Assembly: GCA_021613375.1 (NCBI GenBank)
Contig: CM038704.1
Span: 8,917,059-8,981,058 of the forward strand
Direction of reading: 5' to 3'
DNA from: Megaleporinus macrocephalus
Taxonomy: Eukaryota > Chordata > Actinopteri > Characiformes > Anostomidae
Length of the DNA: 64,000 nt
Part shown: positions 1 through 11,535 of the stretch, piece after piece
Position numbering within the stretch: the first letter of the stretch is position 1
Layout: each line of letters begins with the position of its first letter
Position numbers and translations under genes: made by a program
Notes under the pieces: generated by a model
Told to the model about the DNA's origin: nothing
The model's database searches: none
The model's input: only the letters and a program-made list of their open reading frames with translations

Positions 1-1394
1 ATTAGCGTATAATCTCTGATTTGTTAAAGTTCTGTGGAGGCGATTCTCCTCATGATGTAAAATGATTGGGCGGTACCTCATCGTACTCCTAATGTGATTG
101 GCAGAGCCCAGCGCAGTCCCATCCAATCAGGGAACAGAGAGAGAGTGTGGGGGGAGGAAGAGAGGGAAGGGGAGACAGAGAAAGGGCAAGTGAGAGCGGA
201 GGAGCCCAAAACAGATCAGCATCAAAACACACACTGTTCAGGTTTGGACAAAATTATTATTAATTAATTTTACTGCTGCATAGAAACAGATCTTAAGAAC
301 TTTGTCCATTCCTGATCAAAAGAGAATTATTATGGGATGGCACCTCATCACTGTCATAAGAAAACCTCACAGCATGTAAACAGTAAGTCTATAGTCTATG
401 TAATTTCTTCAAATACAAATAAAACATTATTAAGCTTTTAGGCAGTGTGGACGGCTGCCGGAGTCTTTAAATTGTGAAAAAACAAACAAACAGAAGGTTT
501 TGATACGACAGTGATGATACACAGCCCTACTTTACAGCAGATAAAGCCCAAATTCCAGAACATTTAATCAATTTAACAACATCTGAGATCAAACATTAAA
601 CAAGCTTGCTATAAATCACAGATTTAACACTTATTTAACATTTATTCACTACATCACAACTTAAAAGAAGTAAAAGATGCTAAAAAGCTTTCATTTCATA
701 ACAAATTAATATACAGATCAACTGGCATGCATCCAAATACAAGATCAAACATAACAGAGAACTAAATGTCCAGCACAACATGCAGAGTGAAACTCTATGA
801 AGACGCATGCAGGTCTCAGTGGAAAAAGCACAAACAGACAGGAGTAAGCGAAGGAGCAGCTACACCACCATCACAGCAGAGAACCAGTGTGCTCGACTAA
901 AAGCCCCGATTAAGAATCACCCCAAAAACAGAGCAGGAACATGTAAAAATGAATAAAACCAACAGAGAGGTCTGAATACAGTCTTTACAGAAGAACTGAT
1001 TGAAACAAATCCAAACCTTAAATGTTTGTTCACTTAGTAAGATAAGATGGTTATTTAATAATGAAATTTTGAGGCTTAAAATTGTTAAATGTGGTGTAAA
1101 TAAGGCTGGAATTGTTCTTGATATTGAATAATCAACTTCTCTTTTATGAATACTAGTCATAATATATATATATATATATAATAAACATAAAATTTCTCAC
1201 ATGATTGTACTGGATATATTCAGCTTACCACAAATAAGGTTGCAAGCTATCAAGCTTAAGACATGATAGCAAAGTGTCTCAAACACAGGATAAGCCAGGG
1301 TAGCCCATCACACATTCATGCATGCAGCAGAACCTTCCACAGGACCCACAATAGAACCTTCCACAGGACCCACAATAGAACCTTCCACAGGACC
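1..1394. other. stx16 intron 1, no gene seen
   Basis: AT-rich non-coding DNA at the left edge, inside the first intron of stx16, whose exon 1 lies at 7085-7165 on the minus strand. I compared both strands with the expected second exon of syntaxin 16 and found nothing. A short TA repeat lies near 1163-1182. A 24-bp motif containing CCTTCCACAGGACCC is repeated about three times at 1333-1400. Confidence 0.6.
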
Positions 1395-3296
1395 CCCCTT
1401 CTCAACTAATCATCTCATTAACACGCTCTCCCTGAACTAATAAACTCAGTGACACGCACTTCTTGAGATAATGTGCTCATTACAAGCTCTTCCTGAAGTA
1501 GTAATAAAATCATTAAAAAGCCATCTCTGAAATTATGAACTCAATAACATGCTCTTCCTGAACCGATCAACTAATTAATGACCACTCTCATAACTAATCA
1601 ACTCATTAGCACCTGCTTCCTGTACCAATTAATTTATTAACAGGCTATAACTGAACTAATAAACTTAATAACAAGCTCTTCCTTAACTAATCAACTCATT
1701 GACATGCATTTCCTAAACTACAGAGCTCCTTAACAAGCTCTTCCTGAACTACTGAGCTCATTAACCAGGTCTCCCTGAACTACAGAGCTCCTTAACCAGG
1801 TCTCCCTGAACTACAGAGCTCCTCAACCAGGTCTCCCTGAACTACAGAGCTCCTCAACCAGGTCTCCCTGAACTACAGAGCTCCCTAACCAGGTCTCCCT
1901 GAACTACAGAGCTCCTTAACAAGCTCTTCCTGAACTACAGAGCTCCTTAACAAGCTCTTCCTGAACTACAGAGCTCCTTAACCAGGTCTCCCTGAACTAC
2001 AGAGCTCCTTAACAAGCTCTTCCTGAACTACAGAGCTCCTTAACAAGCTCTTCCTGAACTACAGAGCTCCTTAACAAGCTCTTCCTGAACTACAGAGCTC
2101 CTCAACCAGGTCTCCCTGAACTACAGAGCTCCTTAACAAGCTCTCCCTGAACTACAGAGCTCCTCAACCAGGTCTCCCTGAACTACAGAGCTCCTCAACC
2201 AGGTCTCCCTGAACTACAGAGCTCCTTAACAAGCTCTTCCTGAACTACAGAGCTCCTTAACAAGCTCTTCCTGAACTACAGAGCTCCTTAACCAGGTCTC
2301 CCTGAACTACAGAGCTCCTTAACAAGCTGTTCCTGAACTACAGAGCTCCTTAACAAGCTCTTCCTGAACTACAGAGCTCCTTAACAAGCTCTTCCTGAAC
2401 TACAGAGCTCCTTAACCAGGTCTCCCTGAGCTACAGAGCTCATTAACAAGCTCTTGCTGAACTACAGAGCTCCTTAACAAGCTCTTCCTGAACTACAGAG
2501 CTCCTTAACAAGCTCTTCCTGAACTACAGAGCTCCTTAACAAGCTCTTCCTGAACTACAGAGCTCCTTAACAAGCTCTTCCTGAACTACAGAGCTCCTTA
2601 ACCAGGTCTCCCTGAACTACAGAGCTCCTTAACCAGGTCTCCCTGAACTACAGAGCTCCTCAACCAGGTCTTCCTGAACTACAGAGCTCCTTAACAAGCT
2701 CTTCCTGAACTACAGAGCTCCTTAACAAGCTCTTCCTGAACTACAGAGCTCCTCAACCAGGTCTCCCTGAACTACAGAGCTCCTTAACAAGCTCTCCCTG
2801 AACTACAGAGCTCCTCAACCAGGTCTCCCTGAACTACAGAGCTCCTCAACCAGGTCTCCCTGAACTACAGAGCTCCTTAACAAGCTCTTCCTGAACTACA
2901 GAGCTCCTTAACAAGCTCTTCCTGAACTACAGAGCTCCTTAACCAGGTCTCCCTGAACTACAGAGCTCCTTAACAAGCTGTTCCTGAACTACAGAGCTCC
3001 TTAACAAGCTCTTCCTGAACTACAGAGCTCCTTAACAAGCTCTTCCTGAACTACAGAGCTCCTTAACCAGGTCTCCCTGAGCTACAGAGCTCATTAACAA
3101 GCTCTTGCTGAACTACAGAGCTCCTTAACAAGCTCTTCCTGAACTACAGAGCTCCTTAACAAGCTCTTCCTGAACTACAGAGCTCCTTAACAAGCTCTTC
3201 CTGAACTACAGAGCTCCTTAACAAGCTCTTCCTGAACTACAGAGCTCCTTAACCAGGTCTCCCTGAACTACAGAGCTCCTTAACAAGCTCTTCCTG
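1395..3296. repeat. 31-bp minisatellite with higher-order repeat
   Basis: Tandem array of a 31-bp unit containing ACAAGCTCTTCCTGAACTAC and AGAGCTCCTTA. From about 1700 to 3296 the units are nearly identical and alternate between two variants (AACAAGCTCTTCC and AACCAGGTCTCCC). From 1395 to 1700 the units are strongly diverged. Rare variants recur at a fixed distance: AACAAGCTGT at 2321 and again at 2972, 651 bp apart, which is exactly 21 units. The right part is therefore a duplicated 21-unit block. It lies in stx16 intron 1 and has no coding meaning that I can see. Confidence 0.95.
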
Positions 3297-3947
3297 AGCT
3301 GAACTGGGTTTGTTAGAGCAGTAAAAACATACATACAGAGCGACACTGCTGTGTTACCAGGACTGAAAACCACTGATCTAGATTTACTATCTGTTAGCGA
3401 GATCTAAGGAAAAGAACTTGAAGACAAAACAAAACACCCTTCATGGAAGTCAAAGCATTCCGACGCTCTGAAACGCTGCAGGTAGGACGTCTAAATTAAG
3501 TCTAGCAAAGAAAGCAGGAGCTGTCTGAGTTTTATACCTTCAGTCAGCAGTTTCTCAGGATTCAGCTGACACCATACCATCCAAAAAAAGATTTCCGTCT
3601 CTCTGTAATCAGTTTTTATGGGTGAAAGAATGTGAGAAATGTAGCACTGCACCTCGAATTCCACTCCAGGTGGACAGAGTCAGAGGTGCGTAGGGTTGTG
3701 GATTCGGTGGGAGGATGACTCAGACGTGTGGTCAAACTCATAAGCCTGAAACTGCTGCTACACAGGACTATTAAACACAGTTCGCTGTGAATTATAATCC
3801 TGATCAATTCTAAATCCTGACGTCATGAAGTAAACCTCAACACAAACCTGACTGAAGTGCTGTGTAGCTCAGGAGAGCTCCAATCAACTTCTTAGATCCT
3901 TCAGAGTTTAGTTTTAAACTATAGGCACAATACCCACTATTGGTACT
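3297..3947. other. stx16 intron sequence, nothing recognised
   Basis: Non-repetitive-looking intron DNA between the minisatellite and the nested transposon. Short open frames on the minus strand here have no recognisable product and lack plausible splice signals. Confidence 0.5.
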
Positions 3948-5078
3948 AGGGGTGTAAGAAAATATCGAATATCGGGATATTATGTTTAGTGGTACTGTAT
4001 CGATTCTCAAAAACACAGTATTGATACACAGATTTCTGGCAGACAGTGAATCACTGTGTGTTGTGTTTAAACCTCTGACCACTTGATGGCAGTGTTGTAA
4101 TCCATTTTCAGCTCCACTACAACATTAACAAGCAGCACAAGGACGCAATACTATTGTAAACATTTGCAAACCTGTTCATACAGTAGCATGTTTTAATAGT
4201 AGGATTTGAAAAATCACAATATATCACTTTGCTTGCAGTATCGTGATATATTGAATCTAGAGATGCACCGATCAGCGTTTTTGAGGCCGATTCCGATCGC
4301 CGATCACCTTTCAGCGCCAACGGCCGATAGCCGATACTGATAGAGGGCGGGACTATATGCCACGGCAGGGCTACATGTAGTTATTAGCGCAAGCAATATT
4401 ACCATTTTTAACAAGCTCATGTGAAACAGCATAATATTTTTTACTAAATTAACAGAAAATAAACAAAGTAAATCAAACAAATATCTCCAAAACTGTAATC
4501 ATTACATTTAGACCCTTAATTTAAAACGAAAAATCTAATTAAATACATGCAGTAAAAACTGCAGTCATTAAACGCAGATTCTGTTATTTTAAACTAAATC
4601 TGCAGTCATTAAATGTAGATCTTGAATTGCTGCTGCTGTTCTGTTCGTACCGGTCAGATCTGGTCTGTATGGTGTTCTGGGTTGTTTGTTTTGTGTTAGC
4701 TGTGCGTGCTAGCTCTGCTGTTTGCTGATACTCACTGTATTCAGCTGTGTGCAGTGTGTCTGTGTCACATACGGCAACAAGCTGCCAGACAGACGCAATG
4801 CAAAGGAAAACTGTTCTTGCGAGGCCGCCGCTTCAGTCAGTCTGTGGAAAATGAAAGGGTATGTGTTTCCACCTAGTGGTTCAGATAGGAATTGCAAGTA
4901 CCTGGCCGGAGGGGGTTTCAACAAAACGCTAGCTGGAAATACAGTAATTAAGCTCATTTGTTTAACGTCATATTTTGATTAAAAATCGGCCAATACCGAT
5001 ACATAGCCGATCGATCTTTCCAGCTCTAATTGAATCTTGTCCGCTGTATCACAATATGTATTGTATCGCCAGGCCCTG
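3948..5078. mobile_element. Outer DNA-transposon relic split by a hAT insertion
   Basis: The left part (3948-4249) begins AGGGGTGTAAG and continues with TATCG-rich sequence. The right part (5037-5078) ends with GTATTGTATCGCCAGGCCCT. These are loosely inverted ends of the kind seen in fish hAT-like non-autonomous elements. The element is interrupted at 4258-5028 by a second element. I could not find a convincing target duplication for the outer element, so its limits are approximate. Confidence 0.5.
4258..5028. mobile_element. hAT-type non-autonomous element, 8-bp TSD
   Basis: A 771-bp element beginning TAGAGATGCACCGATC and ending GATCTTTCCAGCTCTA. The ends form a 5-bp perfect inverted repeat (TAGAG/CTCTA) inside longer imperfect inverted ends. 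It is flanked by a perfect 8-bp direct repeat, ATTGAATC, at 4250-4257 and 5029-5036. An 8-bp target duplication and GATGCACCGAT-type ends are typical of hAT elements. There is no transposase frame; the only open frames are under 90 codons and on both strands. It sits inside the older element at 3948-5078. Confidence 0.88.
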
Positions 5079-6084
5079 ACACTGACCAACATCACAGGAT
5101 TAGATATCAGAAAATAAAATATGATCTGATATGACATAAACTATCACCAACCTATCCATGCTTTATTAAACTTCTGCACAGAGCTCTACTTTAAATTTCA
5201 TTGTGAATGTTCAAAGCTGTGGACCAATCAAACGCGCTGCTAAAGGTGTGTGTGAAGTCTAAATATAAATAAACAGAAGTATTGCGTAACTGAGTCATGT
5301 CGTGGGCTATTCTTCCATTAACATAGTAGAATATCTGCTTCACAGATTCATTATGAGGCTATTTACACGGCTGGTTAAGTGAAGAGTATTATTGTATTGT
5401 ATTATTGATAGCTCAGTTGATTAAGAGAAGGTTAAAGACTCGGGTTCGGATCAGTATCAGCAGATACTTAAGGTTGTGGTATCATTTTGATCATTTTAGC
5501 TCCACTAAAATACTAGAAGTGAACTGTGGTAAGCTGTGATGTGTTAAAAGAAACATTAGGTAACGGGTTCAAAATCATTTAGATTGTATTCAGACTTGAA
5601 GTGCCGGCTATAGCACTATGTTACTTTGGACAAGTGTAATAGTTTACAGGACAACATCACACACAATCAATTATGGGTCTTCAGAGAGCTATAAGTAGAA
5701 GGGATGGGCGACAGCACAGATTTCCCATTCAATCTAATACAAAGTATTGCAGAGGCTAATGTCCTGACACCAATACTGATACAGAAAGTATGTATGTTAT
5801 GTCAAATAACAGAAAGTCTGATATTAATATTTAATAAACTTCCAGAAACTTAATAATATAGTTCAATTCAGTAAAAACAATGTTTTTAGGTTCATTTTCA
5901 TGTCAACTGAATATCAGCAGTAATTCATTATGCATTAGATTAACAACTGAATAGTCACATGTAAATATTTAATATAAAGGAAAATTAATTCCTATTATAG
6001 ATCTATACTAATTAAATAAATAAATAATATTGATACTTTTGAGCCAGAATCTATTCATTATGTATGTATCAATGCACCCAACCC
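5079..6084. other. stx16 intron sequence, nothing recognised
   Basis: AT-rich intron DNA without open frames of note, RNA genes or clear transposon ends. Confidence 0.5.
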
Positions 6085-6470
6085 TAATAAGAAGAGGTGG
6101 TGTGTTAGTGTGTGTTGTGCTGGTGTGAGTGGATCAGACACTGCAGTGCTGCTGGAGTGTTTAAACCTCTCAGGGTCACTGCTGGACTGAGAATCGTCCA
6201 CCAAGCAAAACTATCCAGACAGCAGTGTCCTGTGGGCGGCGTCCTGTGTCCACTGATGAAGGACTAGAGGAACACAAACTGTGCAGCAGCAGATGAGCTA
6301 CTGTCTCTGACTTTACATCTACAAGGTGGACCAGCAAGATAGGAGTACTGGAGTACTTGTACTGCCCTGTGGTGGTCCTGTGGGGGGTCCTGGCTATTGA
6401 AGTATAGGGTAACACATAAGTATAGAGACATATAAACCTATAAAGTGACAAGTGGAGCTGATAACATCAC
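6085..6470. repeat. Dispersed otophysan-type repeat
   Basis: Contains the blocks GTGGATCAGACACTGCAGTG, CTGCTGGAGTGTTTAAAC and GGTGGTCCTGTGGGG, which I recognise from a dispersed non-coding repeat frequent in catfish and characin genomes. The minus-strand open frame across it is a chance product. Related blocks (CCTCAGTGTCACTGCTGGG) occur downstream of each mitoguardin-like gene near 14.7, 27.6 and 40.9 kb. The class of the element is not certain. Confidence 0.6.
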
Positions 6471-6866
6471 CACAAAGGTCTTATTGATGCCTCCCTGTCT
6501 TCCTTTCCATAACTCGGTTGGTGCCCATGCATGGTCCAGGGTTTCCAGGACAGGTGTGTATTACTATCCTACAGGCACACGTGACTACAGGTGACGTTGC
6601 TCCAGTGATGCATTCCATCCACTGTGTCACTGTGACCTAACAGGTCCCGATCTGAGCATTGAAGGAGTAGGGCACCCAAATATCACCCCAACCCAGATGT
6701 TTTATTGATCGGCGAGCTATGGTTACACACGGTGCTGTGCATAATCGACGACAGAGGATCTGCAGCTCCTTGGCTTGGTTCCACAGCATGTCAACATCAG
6801 GCAAGGTTTGTTGAAGCACCATCAGCTTGCAACAAACCAGACAGCTCACTGGCTATCAGTCTTATT

Positions 6867-6943
6867 AGAACTGGCCGTCCCACCTTAAATAGTGCAGCAG
6901 TGATCGCTGAACCATTTAAGGTGGATCGGGTGGAATTCCAATA
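6867..6943. mobile_element. Foldback MITE-like element, copy 1
   Basis: A small palindrome: CCCACCTTAAAT on the left is mirrored by ATTTAAGGTGG on the right, around a short spacer with GTGCAGCAG. Two related elements lie at 55011-55099 and 61449-61522. This one lies about 140 bp inside stx16 intron 1, beside the CpG-rich start of the gene. Confidence 0.65.
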
Positions 6944-7084
6944 AGGAGGCCAACAACTCCGGCCTCAGTACAACACACAGAGAGTAAAGCAGATCTATTC
7001 ACACAGAAACATGAACATGAACATTAGACTCACCGCAGCATTGCTACGTGTGTTCAGAGTGCGGCGGGGCTCATGTGTACTCAC

Positions 7085-7165
7085 TTGCTCAGCCAAAATC
7101 TGCCGGTTTTGGATCGCATTGTTCCGCATTAATAAGAAGGCGTCGGTCAGGCGCCTAGTTGCCAT
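7085..7165 (-). CDS. stx16: Syntaxin 16, first coding exon (partial gene)
   Basis: Syntaxin 16 is a Qa-SNARE of the trans-Golgi network that takes part in retrograde endosome-to-Golgi fusion. This 81-nt exon encodes 27 residues, starting [12 protein letters not shown], continuing [11 protein letters not shown] and ending LAEQ. It is almost identical to the start of human STX16 (known sequence: [16 protein letters not shown] then SIQNRQLLAEQ). The start codon is at 7165; the donor GTGAGT follows at 7084-7079, at the same position as in mammals. This N-terminal peptide is the part of syntaxin 16 known to bind the SM protein Vps45. The Habc, SNARE and membrane parts are encoded by exons that must lie left of position 1, so intron 1 exceeds 7 kb. 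Confidence 0.95.
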
Positions 7166-7560
7166 GCCTACTGTCTTTACCGGAGAGGCCGGAGTGGCTC
7201 GGTCAGCTCGATCTAACGGAGCGGTTCAGATCGTCCTGGCTCTCTCACTGGCTAACAGACGTTAGCGCCCACAACGAGAGCAGACAGGCTCGACCACCGA
7301 TCACCGATCAGCTCCGGCTCAGACTCAGACTGACCGGCCGCTCCTTCTGCCTGTCCGCACCTCAGCGAGTCTCTACGCGGGACAGAAAACATACATATGT
7401 CGGTACACCGAGCTCCTTTCACCCGGAGCGCAGTCCGGCCTCCACGACGACAAAACATAAATACGACTTCACGGAGTCACTTCCGCTTTAAACAAAGATG
7501 CTCGCGATGAAGCCGAGAGGCGTCAAATACGGACGTTTCCGCGATAGAAAAAAAGTTTCG
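7166..7560 (-). promoter_or_regulatory. stx16: stx16 promoter and 5' UTR (CpG-rich)
   Basis: A CpG-rich stretch directly upstream of the stx16 start codon, in contrast with the AT-rich surroundings. It has no TATA box that I can see. An ETS-like site (GCGGAAGT read on the minus strand, near 7481-7490) would suit a housekeeping promoter. The transcription start cannot be fixed from sequence; the CpG-rich part ends near 7560. The open frames here on both strands are by-products of base composition. Confidence 0.7.
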
Positions 7561-8129
7561 GCGTCACCAATAAGACCTGCAATCGATGATATGCTATTAT
7601 TCATACTTATTTCACACGGTCACTAAATCATATCGCTTATTTTTTATAATATCTTACATACCAAAGAGTATATACGAGTTATCAATCTCTATATACGTAC
7701 ATAGTTCAGATGTACACAAAATAATTCAGATTGTTTTGGTGTGAAATGCTTCGTTCTTAAGAAACACGCCGAGTTAGAAATGTTCACAGTGGTGGTGAAT
7801 GGAACCAGACGTCCACCACTAAAAGCTCCTTTAAAGTATTCACATGAAATAGTTATGAATACGCTGCCTGGCGTAGTTTTATGTTTACATTAATTGGTGA
7901 TAAACTAATTTACTAGTTTAACACTATTTTACCGTCATTAACATTTAATGTAAATACTCAGATGACACGTGTGGGTTGATGTTTTTGGAGGGTGGACCAA
8001 AAAACATAAAATTGCTATATTTGCCATATATCCCTTGTTCCTATTACCACCACTCGAAAGAAATCCGAATGAAGAATTTCATAGTAAACTATTCTGAATA
8101 ACTGTTAACATCTTAACTACTCGTTCAGT
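7561..8129. other. Intergenic, nothing recognised
   Basis: AT-rich DNA upstream of stx16 without recognisable gene or repeat. Confidence 0.5.
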
Positions 8130-8203
8130 AGTAACTGCTACTGGCTGCTAAATTTCCTTCGGAATCAATAAAGTATCTATCTATCTATCTGTCTATCTAT
8201 CTG

Positions 8204-8249
<46 letters not shown>

Positions 8250-8250
8250 G
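8130..8250 (+). repeat. LINE 3' tail plus (TATC)n microsatellite
   Basis: AAATTTCCTTCGGAATCAAT followed by AAAGTATC and about 20 TATC/TGTC units. This is the usual 3' end of CR1/Rex-type non-LTR elements in teleosts, which end in short tandem repeats. No coding part of the element remains. Confidence 0.65.
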
Positions 8251-8261
8251 AATTATGTAGT

Positions 8262-9400
8262 TACTTCTCTGGTTGTATTCAAGTTGCGCATCTCGCCTCT
8301 CTTTACGCTCTTCGCGCACAGTTTCTCAACAGAGTACGGCGCCTCAGAGAGGCCAAACAGTGACAGTCAAACCCAGTGAATGGTGTCTGACCAAAGGGGG
8401 CGCTGCTAGACTGAGGGGGGATTTATTTCTAACCACAATTATGTACATAAACCTGAAAGTGGGTGGACGTGTTTGCCTCACACAGACTGATTGGTCTGAT
8501 TTAAAACATTGAACTAATAAAAAAGGATTTAATATAACAGCTGAAGATTCATTACACTGTGTGACACATAACAGAAATTCAGTACTGAAAAATATGTTTT
8601 TCATCAGATCTACAGTAAAGCTGGATTAATTTATTGTAGTATATTGAGTGTCAGAGAGAGAGAGAGAGAAAGAGAGAAAGAAAGAGAGAGAGAGGTTGAG
8701 GGGTGAGGTTTTACCCCATTATGGGCACTAAAACCTGTATATATACTGACGTTGGGACTGCAAACTGCTCCTCACAATATAAATCATTACATTTTAAAGC
8801 CAGGCTGAGGGTAAAACTTACAAACTAAAGCTGGTGAAACAGGTGTATTGTGGTGATGAGGGCCTCTGGTGGTCAGATTTAGGAATGACATGAGTGGCTG
8901 TAATAGAGAAGGGCCTTGACATTTATTAAAGATAAGCCTTTTGAAGCTTTTCCAGGCCAAGACAGGTAAAGCCAGGTCATGGGAATGTAAAACTAAAAGG
9001 TGGCCAGGGCGGGACTGATCCTGATTCACACTGGGTCAAAAATGAAGGAGATACCTTCCTCAGCGTCCAGTTCAGGCCTTTGCTGTGACTTGGCAAAATA
9101 TGTACTCAAATATACTAATATCAGGCTTTGGCGCCTCTAGGGTTAAGATCAAGGAGGCGAACGTTGACATATGTTGTTTGGTCTTCCTGTTTCTCTTTCT
9201 TTTGTGCTGACGTGACCTTGGAATACCACCCCTAACTTCTAGGCACCACTTATTAGATCTCAACTGGGACTAACATACTTTTTTTTATGGTCCTACAAGG
9301 TGGGGCATAGAATTATAGAGCTTAATTTCACTCGTTGGGAAGAGACCGCCTTAAGACCACCACTGGCAAAATATGTGTTGTTTGCAACATATGATCATAT
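8262..9400. repeat. Decayed copy of the array-unit tail ('unit 0')
   Basis: Aligns with 48.58-49.70 kb at the end of unit 3. Shared blocks include GAGGGCCTCTGGTGG, AGGAATGACATGAGTG, CCTGAAAGTGGGTGGACGTG and GTCCTACAAGGTGGGG. Many substitutions and small gaps separate the two. The far end (9190-9340) also matches 24.19-24.31 and 36.89-37.01 kb. The array of mitoguardin-like genes therefore once extended leftward; the gene-bearing part of this unit is gone. Short open frames here are not genes. Confidence 0.8.
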
Positions 9401-9414
9401 GAATTCTCAGCAGA

Positions 9415-9778
9415 TGTCACGGAGGGGGTCTCAGCAGGAACGTAAACGGACACAAATGCAGAGCTTTATACTAATAAAGATGACTTTTAATAACCACGGA
9501 GGGAAAACAAAACGGGGTACATACACAGAAGAATAACTACGAGATAGAAGGACTGGTATACAAACAATGACACGACAGAACACGACAATGACCAACCCAG
9601 ACATGGGCAAACACTGGGTATATATCAACGGGCTAACAAGAGGGAACAGGTGACAAAACTAAACACTGATGGGGTACAGGTGTGCGAGGCGGGGCAAAGG
9701 CGGAGACAGGGAGCACGCGACGAAACAGAAACACATGGACGGGACGTAAACAAGGGCACATGGACGGGAGGCGTGACA
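9415..9778 (-). mobile_element. LTR of a minus-strand LTR retrotransposon
   Basis: A 364-bp segment bounded by TGTCACG and CGTGACA, a perfect 7-bp terminal inversion of the TG...CA type. Immediately to the right (9779-9795) the minus strand reads as a purine tract, TTTGAGGGGGGGTGC, in the position of a polypurine tract before a 3' LTR. The element thus runs on the minus strand with its internal part to the right. The bases flanking the LTR do not match as a direct repeat, so it is not a solo LTR. A second LTR was not found. No gag or pol frame remains. Confidence 0.65.
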
Positions 9779-9849
9779 GCACCCCCCCTCAAAGGACGCA
9801 GCTCCGGAGGCGAGAAAGAGAACACACCCCGGGAGCCCGCCTCGAGGAG

Positions 9850-10500
9850 GAGACCCAGAAAACAAAACAGGGACCAGGAGAACAGGAACAGACGGACGGA
9901 CCAGGAGAACAGGAACAGACGGACCAGGAACAGACGGACCAGGAACAGACAGAGACCAGGAACGGACGGACGGACCAGGAACAGACAGAGACCAGGAACA
10001 GACAGACGGACGGACCAGGAACAGACAGACGGACGGACCAGGAACAGACAGACGGACGGACCAGGAACAGACAGACACCAGGAACAGACAGACGGACGGA
10101 CCAGGAACAGACAGACGGACGGACCAGGAACAGACAGACGGACGGACCAGGAACAGACAGACACCAGGAACAGACAGACGGACGGACCAGGAACAGACAG
10201 ACACCAGGAACAGACAGACGGACCAGGAACAGACAGAGACCAGGAACAGACAGAGACCAGGAACGGACGGACGGACCAGGAACAGACAGAGACCAGGAAC
10301 AGACAGAGACCAGGAACAGACAGACGGACGGACCAGGAACAGACAGAGACCAGGAACAGACAGAGACCAGGAACAGACAGACGGACGGACCAGGAACAGA
10401 CAGAGACCAGGAACAGACAGACGGACGGACCAGGAACAGACAGAGACCAGGAACAGACAGACGGACGGACCAGGAACAGACAGAGACCAGGCAGACAGGC
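9850..10500. repeat. GC-rich minisatellite, GGACCAGGAACAGACAGA units
   Basis: Tandem copies of GGAACAGACAGAC, GGACGGACCA and GGAACAGACAGAGACCA in varying order, mean period about 20-35 bp. It produces long open frames on both strands at once (Thr/Arg/Gln-rich on plus, Ser/Val/Leu-rich on minus), which shows they are artefacts of a repeat without stop codons. It lies just inside the LTR at 9415-9778 and is probably the non-coding internal region of that element. Confidence 0.9.
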
Positions 10501-11160
10501 ACAGAAAACCAGGAACGGGCAGAGAAAACCAGGAACGGGCAGAGAGGAATAGGCAGAGAAAACCAGGAACGGGCAGAGAGGAATAGGCAGAGAAAACCAG
10601 GAACGGGCAGACAGGCACAGAAAACCAGGAACAGGCACAGAAAACCAGGAACGGGCACAGAAAAAAACGGGCAAACAGGAACCAGAACAAAAAACCAGGG
10701 ACAGACAAACAAATCAGGAAAGACGAGGACGAGTAAGGACGACGAAACGAAACGGGAGGAAGACGACGAGAAGTTACAGGAGGAAGCCGACGAGACGACA
10801 AGGGAGGAGGGAGACGAGAGAAACGAGGAACACGACGAGAGGCCAAGGGAGGAGGCTGACGAGAAGACTCAGGAGGAGGATGACGAGACGAAACGGGAGG
10901 AGGCCAAAACGAGGACAAGGAAAACAACGAAACACCAGACAGGACTCAAAACCGGGAACAAGACAAAACACGAGACAACAGACCAGGAGGGGGACAAGGC
11001 AGAAAAACAGGAACAAACAGAACGACGGGGACAGGAACACGGAAACCAAAAACAGGAACAGGGACAAAAACGGGAACAGGAACAAAAACGGGAACAAAAC
11101 AAGGCAAAGAAACAGAACAGGGCGGGCGGGCGGGAGCAACAAAGTCTGCCTTAACAGGTA
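10501..11160. repeat. Degenerate purine-rich repeats
   Basis: Continues the minisatellite with units such as GGAACGGGCAGAGA and GAAAACCAGGAACGGGCA, then GACGAGA/GAGGAGG purine-rich sequence. Long plus-strand open frames are again repeat-derived, with no recognisable domain. Confidence 0.7.
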
Positions 11161-11199
11161 GCTTACGCGGGACAAAACCATGAAGCGCTCTGGGTGCAA

Positions 11200-11510
11200 A
11201 GTCAGGAAGCGCACAGGGGGCGGAGTCAGGAGGCGCCCAGATCACCGTCCGGGGGGCGGAGTCAGGAGGCGCACAGGGGGCGGAGTCAGGAGGCGCACAG
11301 GGGGCGGAGTCAGGAGGCGGGACAGACCGGACCACCGTCCGGGGAGCAGGCACGGGAACAGACCGGACCACCGTCCGGGGAGCAGGCACGGGAACAGACC
11401 GGACCTCCGTCCGGGGAGCAGGCCGGACCACCGTCCGGGGAGCAGGCACTGGAACAGACCGGACCACTGTCCGGGGAGCAGGCACGGGAACAGACCGGGG
11501 AGCTTGAACA
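11200..11510. repeat. Two further GC-rich minisatellites
   Basis: First a 24-bp type unit (GGGGGCGGAGTCAGGAGGCG, 4-5 copies, 11215-11320), then a 36-bp type unit (GACCGGACCACCGTCCGGGG followed by AGCAGGCACGGGAACA, about 5 copies, 11325-11500). Open in several frames; no domain recognised. Confidence 0.85.
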
Positions 11511-11535
11511 GGAGCCGGCTGGGGAGCCGGGACTG

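Noticed and set aside
1395..3296. CRISPR-like array
   Set aside because: Regular 31-bp direct repeats without unique spacers, in a vertebrate intron; it is a minisatellite.
1..7000. Possible second exon of stx16
   Set aside because: Looked for the conserved exon 2 residues (RMALVSGISLDPEAA) on the minus strand and found nothing; the rest of the gene must lie outside.
9625..11154. Very long open frames on both strands (up to 490 codons)
   Set aside because: They fall wholly in minisatellites, overlap each other in several frames, have extreme composition and no recognisable domain.
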